DNA of 6,380 bases from Rikenellaceae bacterium (lineage in GTDB: Bacteria > Bacteroidota > Bacteroidia > Bacteroidales > UBA932). The notes beneath the pieces are model-generated. The model was given only the letters and a program-made list of their open reading frames with translations. It ran no database searches and was not told the origin of the DNA. The stretch covers positions 1 to 6,380 of the forward strand of contig CAAGHY010000135.1 of the NCBI GenBank assembly GCA_900769735.1, in the 5' to 3' direction. Position 1 is the first letter of the stretch. Each line of letters opens with the position of its first letter. This document shows positions 1 through 6,380 of the stretch, one piece after another. The position numbers and the translations under genes were made by a program.

Positions 1-438
1 CACAAACTCCTCTGTCCCCATACTGTGAGGCAACTTGCCAACCACTCCAAAATTGTCGGGAGTAAGAACCTCCCTCTCCTGCAGCTGAAGTTTGTCTGCC
101 ATTATGCAGCTTACTCCCCCCGCGGCCTTGTCCATATTGGTATGGGCGGCATAAATTGCAATGTTATGTTGGATTGCCTTGTAGATGATTCTGCCAAGCT
201 GGTTCTGGGGAGAAATCTTCTTTACACCTCCAAAAATCAGCGGATGGTGGGTAATTATAATATCTGCTCCACACTCTATTGCCTCATCCACAACATCTTC
301 CGTACAATCCAACGCTATGAGGGCCTTTGACACCACAGCCTGCGGATCACCCACAGAAAACCCGCAGTTGTCCCATTTCTCCTGCTCGCACAGAGGAGCC
401 ATCTCCTCTATTGGCCTTATAAGATCAATTGCCTTCAT
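1..438 (-). CDS. Nif3-like dinuclear metal center protein (partial, N-terminal 146 residues)
   Basis: Member of the Nif3/YbgI/YqfO family, widespread cytosolic proteins that form toroidal hexamers with a two-metal site; the physiological reaction is not settled. The translation, read from the minus strand, shows WDNCGFSVGDP (about residues 22-32), THHPLIFGG (63-71) and AAHTNMDKAAGGVS (97-110). H64, H65 and D103 match the N-terminal metal ligands known in the family; the later His and Glu ligands would lie beyond the left edge. After LQEREVL (119-125) the sequence runs straight into GVVGKLPHSM (131-140), which in long family members comes after a PII-like insertion of over 100 residues, so this appears to be the short form. 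The ATG at 436-438 overlaps the 3' end of the MerR-type gene by 14 nt, and GGAAG lies just upstream of it. There are no stops down to base 1. Family assignment is secure; function is not known. Confidence 0.93.
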   Translation of the reverse strand, partial: MKAIDLIRPIEEMAPLCEQEKWDNCGFSVGDPQAVVSKALIALDCTEDVVDEAIECGADIIITHHPLIFGGVKKISPQNQLGRIIYKAIQHNIAIYAAHTNMDKAAGGVSCIMADKLQLQEREVLTPDNFGVVGKLPHSMGTEEFV

Positions 439-796
439 TTTCTTCCGTCACGTTATTGTCAAGCATAGAAGAAACCGAAAGAAGCTTCTCCTTGATTGAT
501 GTAAGTCTGCTTATCACCTCAACCCTCTTGTCCTCACCTGTAATGTTGTCCTTCATCCTCTTTGCAGCACCTTCAAGGGTCATACCCCTCTCCTTTACCA
601 GATAATATATGACCTTGAAATTGGCCAGATCCCTGGCAGTAAAAAGGCGGTTACCCTTCTTGTTCCTGGCAGGCTTTATAAAATCCGGGAACTTGCCTGC
701 CCAAAAACGGACAAGCGATGCATTCTCATCAAGAATCTCCGAGACCTCTCCAATAGTATAATAGAGTTTCTCTACAGGTTTCTCCTTATATGGCAT
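425..796 (-). CDS. MerR-family transcriptional regulator, short form without effector domain
   Basis: Predicted DNA-binding protein of 123 residues. The N-terminal winged helix-turn-helix of the MerR family is visible: YYTIGEVSEILD (12-23) and ASLVRFW (26-32) form the HTH, and KPARNKKGNRLFTARDL (41-57) forms the wing with the usual arginine-rich R-x-F/Y-T turn. YYLVKERGMTLEGAAKRM (64-81) matches the second helical part of the domain. Residues 92-113 look helical and could be the dimerising coil. The rest is a short polar tail, and no cysteine cluster or ligand-binding domain is present, so a metal- or drug-sensing role is not supported. The gene starts 21 nt after the M23-type gene upstream and its end overlaps the Nif3-like gene, so it is probably co-transcribed with cell-wall genes. 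Its target is unknown; control of its own operon is only a guess. Confidence 0.92.
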   Translation of the reverse strand: MPYKEKPVEKLYYTIGEVSEILDENASLVRFWAGKFPDFIKPARNKKGNRLFTARDLANFKVIYYLVKERGMTLEGAAKRMKDNITGEDKRVEVISRLTSIKEKLLSVSSMLDNNVTEENEGN

Positions 797-817
797 AAAT
801 AATAAATATTGTTGTTT

Positions 818-1771
818 CTAATCCAATGACTGTCCCGTATTTGCAACAATCACAGCCATCTCCCTGAACATCTGGGGTGTAAGGTTGGCAAAGAAATAAT
901 TCATAGGATCCATCATCTCCCCATTGAACCACACCTCATAATGCAGATGCGGGGCAAACGACATCCCTGACATACCAATCCTTCCAATCACCGTCCCCTG
1001 CTTCACCTTCTGCCCCTGCCTGACCAATATATCCCCCAGATTGTTGTATTTGGTAACATATCCGTTCTTGTGGTTTACAATGATGCTGTTCCCTTCCTTC
1101 TTGCCCTTCCTTGTCGCCTTCTCCACTACACCGTCTGCAGCGGCAATCACCTCAGTACCCGTACCCGCCAGCAAATCCATACCTGTATGCTGCACCACAT
1201 TCTTGTAAAAAGGGTTTACTTTCTTCCCGACAGATGCTCCCGACTGCCTTATGGAAAAATTCCTCACCGGAACTATTGACGGAACAGCCCTGATATTCCC
1301 ACCCAATGAATCCAGATTGGCATTTATACTTCCAATGGAACCGTTCACCCGTCCCATCCCCTTCTCAATTACCTGAAGCCTCAACTTTGAATCACCAACT
1401 ATAGATTCAATCCGTGTGGTATCCATTCCCTCAAAAAGGTCATCACCTCCATATGTTGAATAAACCGGAGGCTCAGCACTGAAAATGCTCCTGTAAATCT
1501 CCCTGTCCCTCTGCTGCAAATTCTTTATTGTATTCTCCAGCACCTCAACCTTCTGCTGCATCTTCCCGTACTCCTCTTCCATAAGGGCACTCTCACGCTC
1601 CAGAGCCCTTTCCTGTTCCGTACTTACAAAAAGCGCAAAGACAACGTAATACACAACAGCAAGGAACAAGCTTGCAAAGAAATAGTTAAGAATAACCTTA
1701 ACCCATCCTTTGAACCCCCTCTTGTCCTCCACAAACTTCAGCTGGTCATTATTGAATCTGTATTTCCCCAT
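818..1771 (-). CDS. Membrane-anchored M23 (LytM/Peptidase_M23) protein with altered active site
   Basis: Protein of 317 residues in the lysostaphin-like M23 family, normally zinc endopeptidases that cut peptidoglycan cross-bridges. A short basic cytoplasmic start (1-22) precedes one membrane segment (about 23-49), then a charged coiled coil (about 51-92) ending in LQQRDREIYRSIF, a linker, and the M23 domain (about 183-293). HTGMD (195-199) and HLHYE (275-279) supply the expected zinc ligands H195, D199 and H277 and the catalytic H275. The usual YxHL motif reads YNNL (242-245), so Asn244 stands where the second catalytic histidine normally sits. The domain should lie in the periplasm, tethered to the inner membrane. 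The ATG overlaps the TGA of the upstream M23 gene by one base (TGATG), which suggests translational coupling. Shared N-terminal and RD-x-x-IYR-x-IF motifs suggest the two arose by duplication. It may be a weak enzyme or a non-catalytic regulator; the sequence cannot decide. Confidence 0.93.
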   Translation of the reverse strand: MGKYRFNNDQLKFVEDKRGFKGWVKVILNYFFASLFLAVVYYVVFALFVSTEQERALERESALMEEEYGKMQQKVEVLENTIKNLQQRDREIYRSIFSAEPPVYSTYGGDDLFEGMDTTRIESIVGDSKLRLQVIEKGMGRVNGSIGSINANLDSLGGNIRAVPSIVPVRNFSIRQSGASVGKKVNPFYKNVVQHTGMDLLAGTGTEVIAAADGVVEKATRKGKKEGNSIIVNHKNGYVTKYNNLGDILVRQGQKVKQGTVIGRIGMSGMSFAPHLHYEVWFNGEMMDPMNYFFANLTPQMFREMAVIVANTGQSLD

Positions 1772-2751
1772 CAGTCAACGTGCGCAACGGTGTTTTCAAC
1801 GTAGGGCTTTACAATTGCCATATACTCTTCCCCTACTATATCCTGATTATAATAGTTGAGCGGATTAACTCTCCTGTCCCTGTAAATCACCTCATAATGC
1901 AGATGCACACCTTTGGACTTTCCAGTATTTCCCATTGTGGCAATCTGGTCTCCCCTCTTAACCTGGTCTCCAACTTTCACATACATCCTGTGAAGGTGGG
2001 CATATCTTGTCTTGTATCCGAAACCGTGGTCAACCACAATCTCCCTTCCATAACCGAAAAAGCTGTTCCTCACCTCAACAACCTTACCATCACCGGCAAC
2101 ATATATAGGCTCACCCCTGCTTCCCGACAGATCCACTCCCTGATGCATTCTTGGAGCACCGGAAAAAGGATCCTTCCTGTATCCGAACAAACTTGAAAGC
2201 CTCACCTTGTCCAAAGCCACAGGAGGCAATGCAGGCACACAGGAAGCCATATCTCCAGCCCTCTTGGCCAGCATTGCAACCTCATCATAAGATTTGGACT
2301 GCACATATGCCTTCTTGTAAACCACATCCATCCGCTTTACGGCAACAAGGAGAATATCAGAATTGGAAACAGCCTCAAGATGGGAGTACCTGTTCACACC
2401 GCCAAATCCCGCTTCCCTTACATCCTGCGAGAGCTCCTCCATACCAAAAATAGGGCGGTAAATGTTGTTGTCCCTCATCTGCAGCTCGGCCAGAATTTCA
2501 CCGTTCTGGTCAAACTTTCTCTCCAGCAGCTCATACTTGGAATTCAGCTGCACATAACGCTGTTTCAAAAGAATTGTTTTTGGAGTTTCCAGACCAAAAT
2601 ACTGGGTATACAGGAGGTAATAACCGGCAAAAGCGGCAATGCTCAAAAGGAACATTGCAACACCCTTAGAAAACCGTTTTCCAAAAGGAATCCTATGCAC
2701 CTCGTATGCGAGTGTCTGTTGGTTAAAATCGTATCTTTTCTTCCTGAACAT
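1771..2751 (-). CDS. Membrane-anchored M23 family metallopeptidase (peptidoglycan endopeptidase)
   Basis: Protein of 326 residues, a predicted periplasmic zinc endopeptidase acting on peptidoglycan and anchored by one N-terminal membrane segment (about 30-48) after a basic cytoplasmic start. A coiled-coil stretch (about 60-95) ends in LQMRDNNIYRPIF. The C-terminal M23 domain (about 186-300) has the full set of motifs: SSLFGYRKDPFSG (186-198), MHQGVD (202-207), YAHL (250-253) and HLHYE (283-287). Expected zinc ligands are H203, D207 and H285, with H252 and H283 as catalytic histidines, so it should be active. I chose the ATG at 2751 rather than the in-frame ATG at 2781. MFRKKRYDFN resembles the start of the downstream paralog (MGKYRFN), and the ATG at 2781 lies inside the candidate promoter -7 element. 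It is the first gene of the leftward operon and overlaps the next gene by one base. Confidence 0.94.
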   Translation of the reverse strand: MFRKKRYDFNQQTLAYEVHRIPFGKRFSKGVAMFLLSIAAFAGYYLLYTQYFGLETPKTILLKQRYVQLNSKYELLERKFDQNGEILAELQMRDNNIYRPIFGMEELSQDVREAGFGGVNRYSHLEAVSNSDILLVAVKRMDVVYKKAYVQSKSYDEVAMLAKRAGDMASCVPALPPVALDKVRLSSLFGYRKDPFSGAPRMHQGVDLSGSRGEPIYVAGDGKVVEVRNSFFGYGREIVVDHGFGYKTRYAHLHRMYVKVGDQVKRGDQIATMGNTGKSKGVHLHYEVIYRDRRVNPLNYYNQDIVGEEYMAIVKPYVENTVAHVD

Positions 2752-2778
2752 CAGACAAAAACCCCAATTTATGACTTG

Positions 2779-2786
2779 CAAATATA
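2779..2786 (-). promoter_or_regulatory. Candidate Bacteroidota-type -7 promoter element for the leftward M23 operon
   Basis: Read on the minus strand this is TATATTTG, an exact match to the TAnnTTTG -7 consensus known from Bacteroides primary-sigma promoters. It lies 27 nt upstream of the ATG at 2751, so transcription would begin near 2770-2775 and leave a leader of about 20 nt. No clear TTTG -33 box is seen at the expected distance; that stretch is mostly A/T. In such AT-rich DNA a chance match is possible. Confidence 0.5.
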
Positions 2787-2806
2787 AAAAATAAAATTAA
2801 AAAGAT

Positions 2807-2814
2807 TATTTTTG
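2807..2814 (+). promoter_or_regulatory. Candidate Bacteroidota-type -7 promoter element for alaS
   Basis: The sequence TATTTTTG fits the TAnnTTTG consensus exactly and ends 24 nt before the alaS ATG. Transcription would start around 2820-2824, giving a leader of only about 15-20 nt. No TTTG -33 box is seen at the proper spacing. A second similar string, TAAATTTTG at 2823-2831, has one base too many between TA and TTTG and sits too close to the start codon. The leader is too short for a T-box or other riboswitch, so none is proposed for this synthetase gene. Confidence 0.5.
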
Positions 2815-2838
2815 CATTCAATTAAATTTTGAGTGACT

Positions 2839-5454
2839 ATGACATCAAACCAGATAAGAGAATGCTTTTTGGAGTTCTTCCGCTCTAAAAACCATACCAT
2901 AGTTCCATCAGCACCTATGGTTGTTAAAGATGACCCTACACTAATGTTCACAAATGCAGGTATGAACCAGTTCAAAGACTGGTTCCTTGGCAACAGTGAA
3001 GTAAAGTACCACAGGGTTGCAGATTCACAGAAATGCCTTAGAGTAAGCGGCAAGCACAATGACCTTGAGGAGGTAGGACACGACACCTACCACCACACAA
3101 TGTTTGAGATGCTTGGAAACTGGAGTTTTGGAGACTATTTCAAGACTGAGGCCATTGACTGGGCTTGGGAACTTCTTACAGAAGTATACAAACTTGACAA
3201 GGACAGACTGTACGCAACAGTGTTTGAGGGCTATGAGCAGGACGGAGTTGCTATGGACCAGGAGGCAAAAGATGCGTGGCTGAAACATCTCCCTGCAGAC
3301 AGGATTATCCTTGGAAACAAGAAGGACAATTTCTGGGAGATGGGAGAGACAGGACCTTGCGGACCTTGCAGCGAGATCCACATTGACCTCAGAAGTGATG
3401 AAGAGCGCGCACAGGTACCTGGCGTTGAACTTGTAAACAAGAGCCATCACCTTGTAATTGAGATCTGGAACCTTGTATTCATGCAGTACAACAGAAAGGC
3501 AAACGGTTCTCTTGAGCCGCTTCCTCAAAAACACGTGGATACCGGAATGGGTCTTGAGAGACTTTGTATGGCACTGCAGGCCAAGAAGAGCAACTATGAC
3601 ACTGATGTATTCCAGAATATGATTTCCCAGATTTCACACCTTACCGGAGTGGAATACAACGCAGACGGAGAGACAGGTGTTGCAATGAGGGTAATTGCAG
3701 ACCACATCAGAGCAATCAGCTTCTCAATTGCAGACGGCCAGCTTCCTTCAAACGTTAAGGCCGGTTACGTTATACGCCGTATCCTTAGAAGAGCGGTAAG
3801 ATACGCATACACATTCCTGAAAATGGATGAGCCGCTTCTATGCAGACTTGTACCTACCCTTGTTGCGCAGATGGGAGACGCTTTCCCTGAGCTCAAATCC
3901 CAGCAGCAGATTGTTGAGAAAGTGATCAAGGAGGAGGAAGAGGCATTCTTGAGGACTTTGGACAAAGGAATCAGACTTATCGAGAACATCATCAAGAATA
4001 ATGCAGAAAGCAAAATGGTATCCGGCAAGGACGCATTTGTACTGTATGATACATTCGGATTTCCTATAGACCTTACTGAACTTATTGCAAAAGAGCACGG
4101 TTTCACTGTAGACCTTAAAGAGTTTGAGGCTGAGCTTCAGCAGCAGAAAAACCGCAGCCGTAATGCAACAGCTGTAGAGGAGGGGGACTGGGTAGAGGTT
4201 AACCCATACGTTGCCACTGAGTTCACCGGCTATGACAGTTCTGTTGAGGAGGGTGTAAAAATCCTCAAATACAGAAAAGTGAAATCAAAGAACAAAGAGA
4301 GCGTACAACTTGTATTTGACAGAAGTCCATTCTATGCAGAGAGCGGTGGACAGGTTGGTGATTCAGGGTGGATTGAGTCTGCTGAAGGTGAGAAGATAGA
4401 GATTGTAAATACCGTTAAAGAGAACGGCCTTCCGGTTCATATTGCTGTAGCAGTACCTGCAAACCCTGCTTCAACATTCACTGCAAAAATTGATGTTGAG
4501 CGCAGACAGTCAGTTACCAACAACCATACAGCAACCCACCTTCTTCACAAGGCTCTAAGAGAGATTTTGGGTACACACATTGAGCAGAAAGGATCATCTG
4601 TTACCGCTACAGGTTTCAGATTTGACTTCTCTCATTTTGAGAAAATAGACGGTGCAACCCTAAGGGAAGTTGAAAAACTTGTAAACAAATATATCAGAGA
4701 GAACAGACCTCGTACTGAGTTCCGCAATCTTCCTATTGAGGAAGCCAAGGCAAAAGGTGCAATGGCATTGTTCGGAGAGAAATACGGAGATACAGTACGC
4801 GTTATCCAGTACGGTGATTCAATTGAGCTTTGCGGTGGTACCCACGTTGAGGCTACAGGAAACATCGGTTTGTTCAAGATCATTTCTGAGGGGGCAGTTG
4901 CTGCAGGAATCAGAAGAATTGAGGCCACTACAGGTACCCACGCAGAGGAGATCCTTTATACTGCAGAAGATATGATAATGCAGATCAAGGCATTCTTCAA
5001 CAACACCCCTAACCTTACAGGTTCAATCAAGAAAATGGTTGCAGAAAATGATGCCCTTAAGAAAGAAGCTGAGGAGTTTATGAAAGAGAGGGCTTTGACA
5101 CTTAAGGATGCTGTAATAAGAAACGCACAGAACATAAACGGATATAATGTTCTTGCCATTAAGGGTACATTTATTGCAGAGGTTGTCAAGAATGTGGCAT
5201 TCCTTGCAAAACAGGAGTGCACAAACACCGTTTTTGTTGCAGCTACCCAAATGGATGGCAAGCCTACCCTTACACTGATGTACACAGATGATCTTGTTGC
5301 AAAAGGAGCAAATGCTGGTAAAGACATCAGAGAGGCTGCAAAACTTATCAATGGTGGCGGCGGCGGACAGCCTGCACTTGCAACAGCCGGTGGAAAGAAT
5401 GTTGAGGGCTTGGCAGAAGCATTCGACAAACTTATTGAATTGGCTACAAAATAA
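2839..5454 (+). CDS. alaS: Alanyl-tRNA synthetase
   Basis: Complete class II synthetase of 871 residues, about the usual bacterial length, which charges tRNA-Ala with alanine in the cytoplasm. The catalytic core opens with the AlaRS signature around DPTLMFTNAGMNQFKDWFLG (32-51). It continues with the motif 2 region (TMFEMLGNWSFGDYF, 87-101), the MGETGPCGPCSEI stretch (168-180) and motif 3 (GMGLERL, 236-242). The tRNA-recognition region follows. The editing domain, which hydrolyses Ser- and Gly-tRNA-Ala, has HTATH (563-567) and CGGTH (665-669), giving zinc ligands H563, H567, C665 and H669. The C-Ala domain ends with a glycine run (839-843) and ATAGGKN. All parts are intact. I chose the ATG at 2839 over an in-frame GTG at 2833 because MTSNQIRECFLEFF fits the family start; no Shine-Dalgarno sequence helps decide. 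It heads a rightward unit with the permease gene 12 nt downstream. Confidence 0.98.
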   Translation: MTSNQIRECFLEFFRSKNHTIVPSAPMVVKDDPTLMFTNAGMNQFKDWFLGNSEVKYHRVADSQKCLRVSGKHNDLEEVGHDTYHHTMFEMLGNWSFGDYFKTEAIDWAWELLTEVYKLDKDRLYATVFEGYEQDGVAMDQEAKDAWLKHLPADRIILGNKKDNFWEMGETGPCGPCSEIHIDLRSDEERAQVPGVELVNKSHHLVIEIWNLVFMQYNRKANGSLEPLPQKHVDTGMGLERLCMALQAKKSNYDTDVFQNMISQISHLTGVEYNADGETGVAMRVIADHIRAISFSIADGQLPSNVKAGYVIRRILRRAVRYAYTFLKMDEPLLCRLVPTLVAQMGDAFPELKSQQQIVEKVIKEEEEAFLRTLDKGIRLIENIIKNNAESKMVSGKDAFVLYDTFGFPIDLTELIAKEHGFTVDLKEFEAELQQQKNRSRNATAVEEGDWVEVNPYVATEFTGYDSSVEEGVKILKYRKVKSKNKESVQLVFDRSPFYAESGGQVGDSGWIESAEGEKIEIVNTVKENGLPVHIAVAVPANPASTFTAKIDVERRQSVTNNHTATHLLHKALREILGTHIEQKGSSVTATGFRFDFSHFEKIDGATLREVEKLVNKYIRENRPRTEFRNLPIEEAKAKGAMALFGEKYGDTVRVIQYGDSIELCGGTHVEATGNIGLFKIISEGAVAAGIRRIEATTGTHAEEILYTAEDMIMQIKAFFNNTPNLTGSIKKMVAENDALKKEAEEFMKERALTLKDAVIRNAQNINGYNVLAIKGTFIAEVVKNVAFLAKQECTNTVFVAATQMDGKPTLTLMYTDDLVAKGANAGKDIREAAKLINGGGGGQPALATAGGKNVEGLAEAFDKLIELATK

Positions 5455-5456
5455 AC

Positions 5457-5461
5457 AGGAG
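5457..5461 (+). promoter_or_regulatory. Shine-Dalgarno sequence AGGAG supporting a TTG start
   Basis: AGGAG lies between the alaS stop codon and the permease gene, 5 nt before the TTG at 5467-5469. This is good spacing for ribosome binding and supports TTG as the true start, since no ATG or GTG occurs between the alaS stop and the conserved N-terminus. A site this clear stands out because the other genes here have weak or no such sequence. Confidence 0.7.
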
Positions 5462-5466
5462 CAGAT

Positions 5467-6380
5467 TTGAAGAAACTTGATCTTTTTGTACTCAAGTCCT
5501 TTCTTGGACCTTTCATAATGACATTCCTGATTGTTCTGTTTGTCCTTGTGATGCAGTTCCTGTGGCTTTACATAGACGAGCTGGTAGGAAAGGGACTGAG
5601 CTTGGGTGTAATATTTGAATTCTTGGGATGGGGCAGCGCAACATTGTTTCCGCTTGCCCTGCCCCTTGCTACTCTTCTGGCTTCAATTATGACAATGGGC
5701 AGCTTTGGTGAAAACAATGAGCTGCTGGCAATGAAAGCCGCCGGAATTCCCCTTTTGAGGATACTTGCACCACTTATGGTACTCTCTGTTTTCATAAGTA
5801 TTGCAGCATTCTTTGCATCAAACAACCTTATCCCCGTAGCATATGAAAAAATCTATACACTAAGGGATGACATTGGCAAGACAAAAGAGGAAATCAAGAT
5901 TCCAACAGGCATTTTCTATAATGGTATTGACGGCTATACTTTAAGAGTTGTAGAGAGGGACGAGAATGATATGATGCACAATGTAATGGTGTACGACCAT
6001 AGCAAAGGTACCGGTAATGTAAGTCTTACTGTTGCCGATTCAGGCAAGATAAATATGAGTGCAGACAAAACAAGTCTTACCTTCACACTATACAACGGTA
6101 CAAACTATGAAGAGGACAACACCATTACATCCAAAGACAGCACATACTCTTTGCAAAAAGTGAACTTTGAGATGCAACAGGTAGTGATTCCTCTAAAGAA
6201 CTACGCCTTCAAAAAGTCTGACAATTCCAAATACGGCAATGAGACAATGACAAAAGGTCTTGCCCAACTGAGGACAGACCGTGATTCTCTCTCTGTCAGA
6301 CACCAGAAAAATCTTAAAACCCAAACAAGAAAGGTAATTTTCATAGATGACCTGAAGTATGCATACCAGATGGATACTTC
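5467..6380 (+). CDS. LptF/LptG family permease (YjgP/YjgQ), TTG start, partial (first 304 residues)
   Basis: Inner-membrane permease family of the Lpt machine, in which LptF and LptG with the ATPase LptB extract lipopolysaccharide from the inner membrane and pass it to LptC/LptA. The translation starts (M)KKLDLFVLKSFLGPF, a typical family opening. It has membrane segments at about 13-34, 53-77 and 99-118. Between the second and third, ENNELLAMKAAGI (82-94) matches the conserved coupling-helix region that contacts the ATPase. From about 120 onward the sequence is polar and beta-rich, as expected for the periplasmic jellyroll domain. The gene is open to the right edge; later membrane segments are not in the window. 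The start is TTG, with AGGAG 5 nt before it. It sits 12 nt after alaS in the same reading frame, so co-transcription is likely. Whether it acts as LptF or LptG cannot be decided from this part; the opening is somewhat more LptF-like. Confidence 0.9.
   Translation, partial: MKKLDLFVLKSFLGPFIMTFLIVLFVLVMQFLWLYIDELVGKGLSLGVIFEFLGWGSATLFPLALPLATLLASIMTMGSFGENNELLAMKAAGIPLLRILAPLMVLSVFISIAAFFASNNLIPVAYEKIYTLRDDIGKTKEEIKIPTGIFYNGIDGYTLRVVERDENDMMHNVMVYDHSKGTGNVSLTVADSGKINMSADKTSLTFTLYNGTNYEEDNTITSKDSTYSLQKVNFEMQQVVIPLKNYAFKKSDNSKYGNETMTKGLAQLRTDRDSLSVRHQKNLKTQTRKVIFIDDLKYAYQMDT

Noticed and set aside
1780..2196. Plus-strand open frame (138 codons) opposite the first M23 gene
   Set aside because: The minus-strand frame carries clear M23 catalytic motifs; the plus-strand translation is low-complexity and unrecognisable.
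2752..2781. Upstream in-frame ATG at 2781 as the start of the first M23 gene
   Set aside because: It would add ten residues unlike the family start, and it falls within the TATATTTG candidate promoter element; the ATG at 2751 fits better.
2752..2838. Possible T-box or other riboswitch ahead of alaS
   Set aside because: The gap is only 87 bp, shared by two promoters, almost all A/T, and shows no stem-loop or T-box sequence.
3352..3370. Short direct repeat ggaccttgc in tandem
   Set aside because: It encodes the conserved GPCGPC part of the AlaRS catalytic motif, so protein constraint explains it.
3025..3534. Minus-strand open frame (169 codons) antisense to the alaS catalytic domain
   Set aside because: Shadow of a conserved coding region with no family features and no promoter of its own.
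5353..5367. GGT/GGC-rich run that might be a slippage or phase-variation tract
   Set aside because: It encodes the conserved polyglycine stretch of the AlaRS C-Ala domain, uses mixed glycine codons and is in frame.
4956..5516. Long minus-strand open frame (186 codons) antisense to the end of alaS
   Set aside because: It lies opposite an intact, fully recognised alaS, has no recognisable motif, and is rich in Ser, Ala and Pro as expected from reading conserved coding DNA backwards.

Overview
The window reads as ordinary core chromosome from a member of the Bacteroidota, most likely order Bacteroidales. The pointers are the gene neighbourhood (Nif3-like protein, short MerR-type regulator, membrane-anchored M23 peptidases, alaS, LptF/LptG permease), promoter -7 elements of the TAnnTTTG type in the one AT-rich intergenic gap, and starts mostly without a strong Shine-Dalgarno sequence. 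Placement below order is not possible by eye. No mobile element, CRISPR array, RNA gene or phage gene was found.

Layout. Positions 1-2751 hold four genes on the minus strand, transcribed leftward: a membrane-anchored M23 endopeptidase (1771-2751), a second M23-type protein (818-1771), a short MerR-family regulator (425-796), and the N-terminal 146 codons of a Nif3-like dinuclear-metal protein that runs off the left edge (1-438). They are tightly packed: a 1-nt TGATG overlap, a 21-nt gap, then a 14-nt overlap, so they probably form one operon. An 87-bp AT-rich divergent region (2752-2838) carries one candidate -7 element for each direction. Rightward from it come a complete alanyl-tRNA synthetase gene (2839-5454) and, 12 nt after its stop, a gene with a TTG start for an LptF/LptG-type permease that runs off the right edge (5467-6380).

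Function. The window combines translation (alaS) with cell-envelope building: peptidoglycan remodelling by two paralogous M23 proteins and lipopolysaccharide export by the LptF/G-type permease. The point most worth checking is that the two M23 paralogs differ in the active site. The upstream one keeps every expected residue. The downstream one keeps the HxxxD and HxH motifs but has Asn where the YxHL histidine should be. The permease gene, easily missed because of its TTG start, is the other correction a reader should note. I see no clear evidence of a previously undescribed system.
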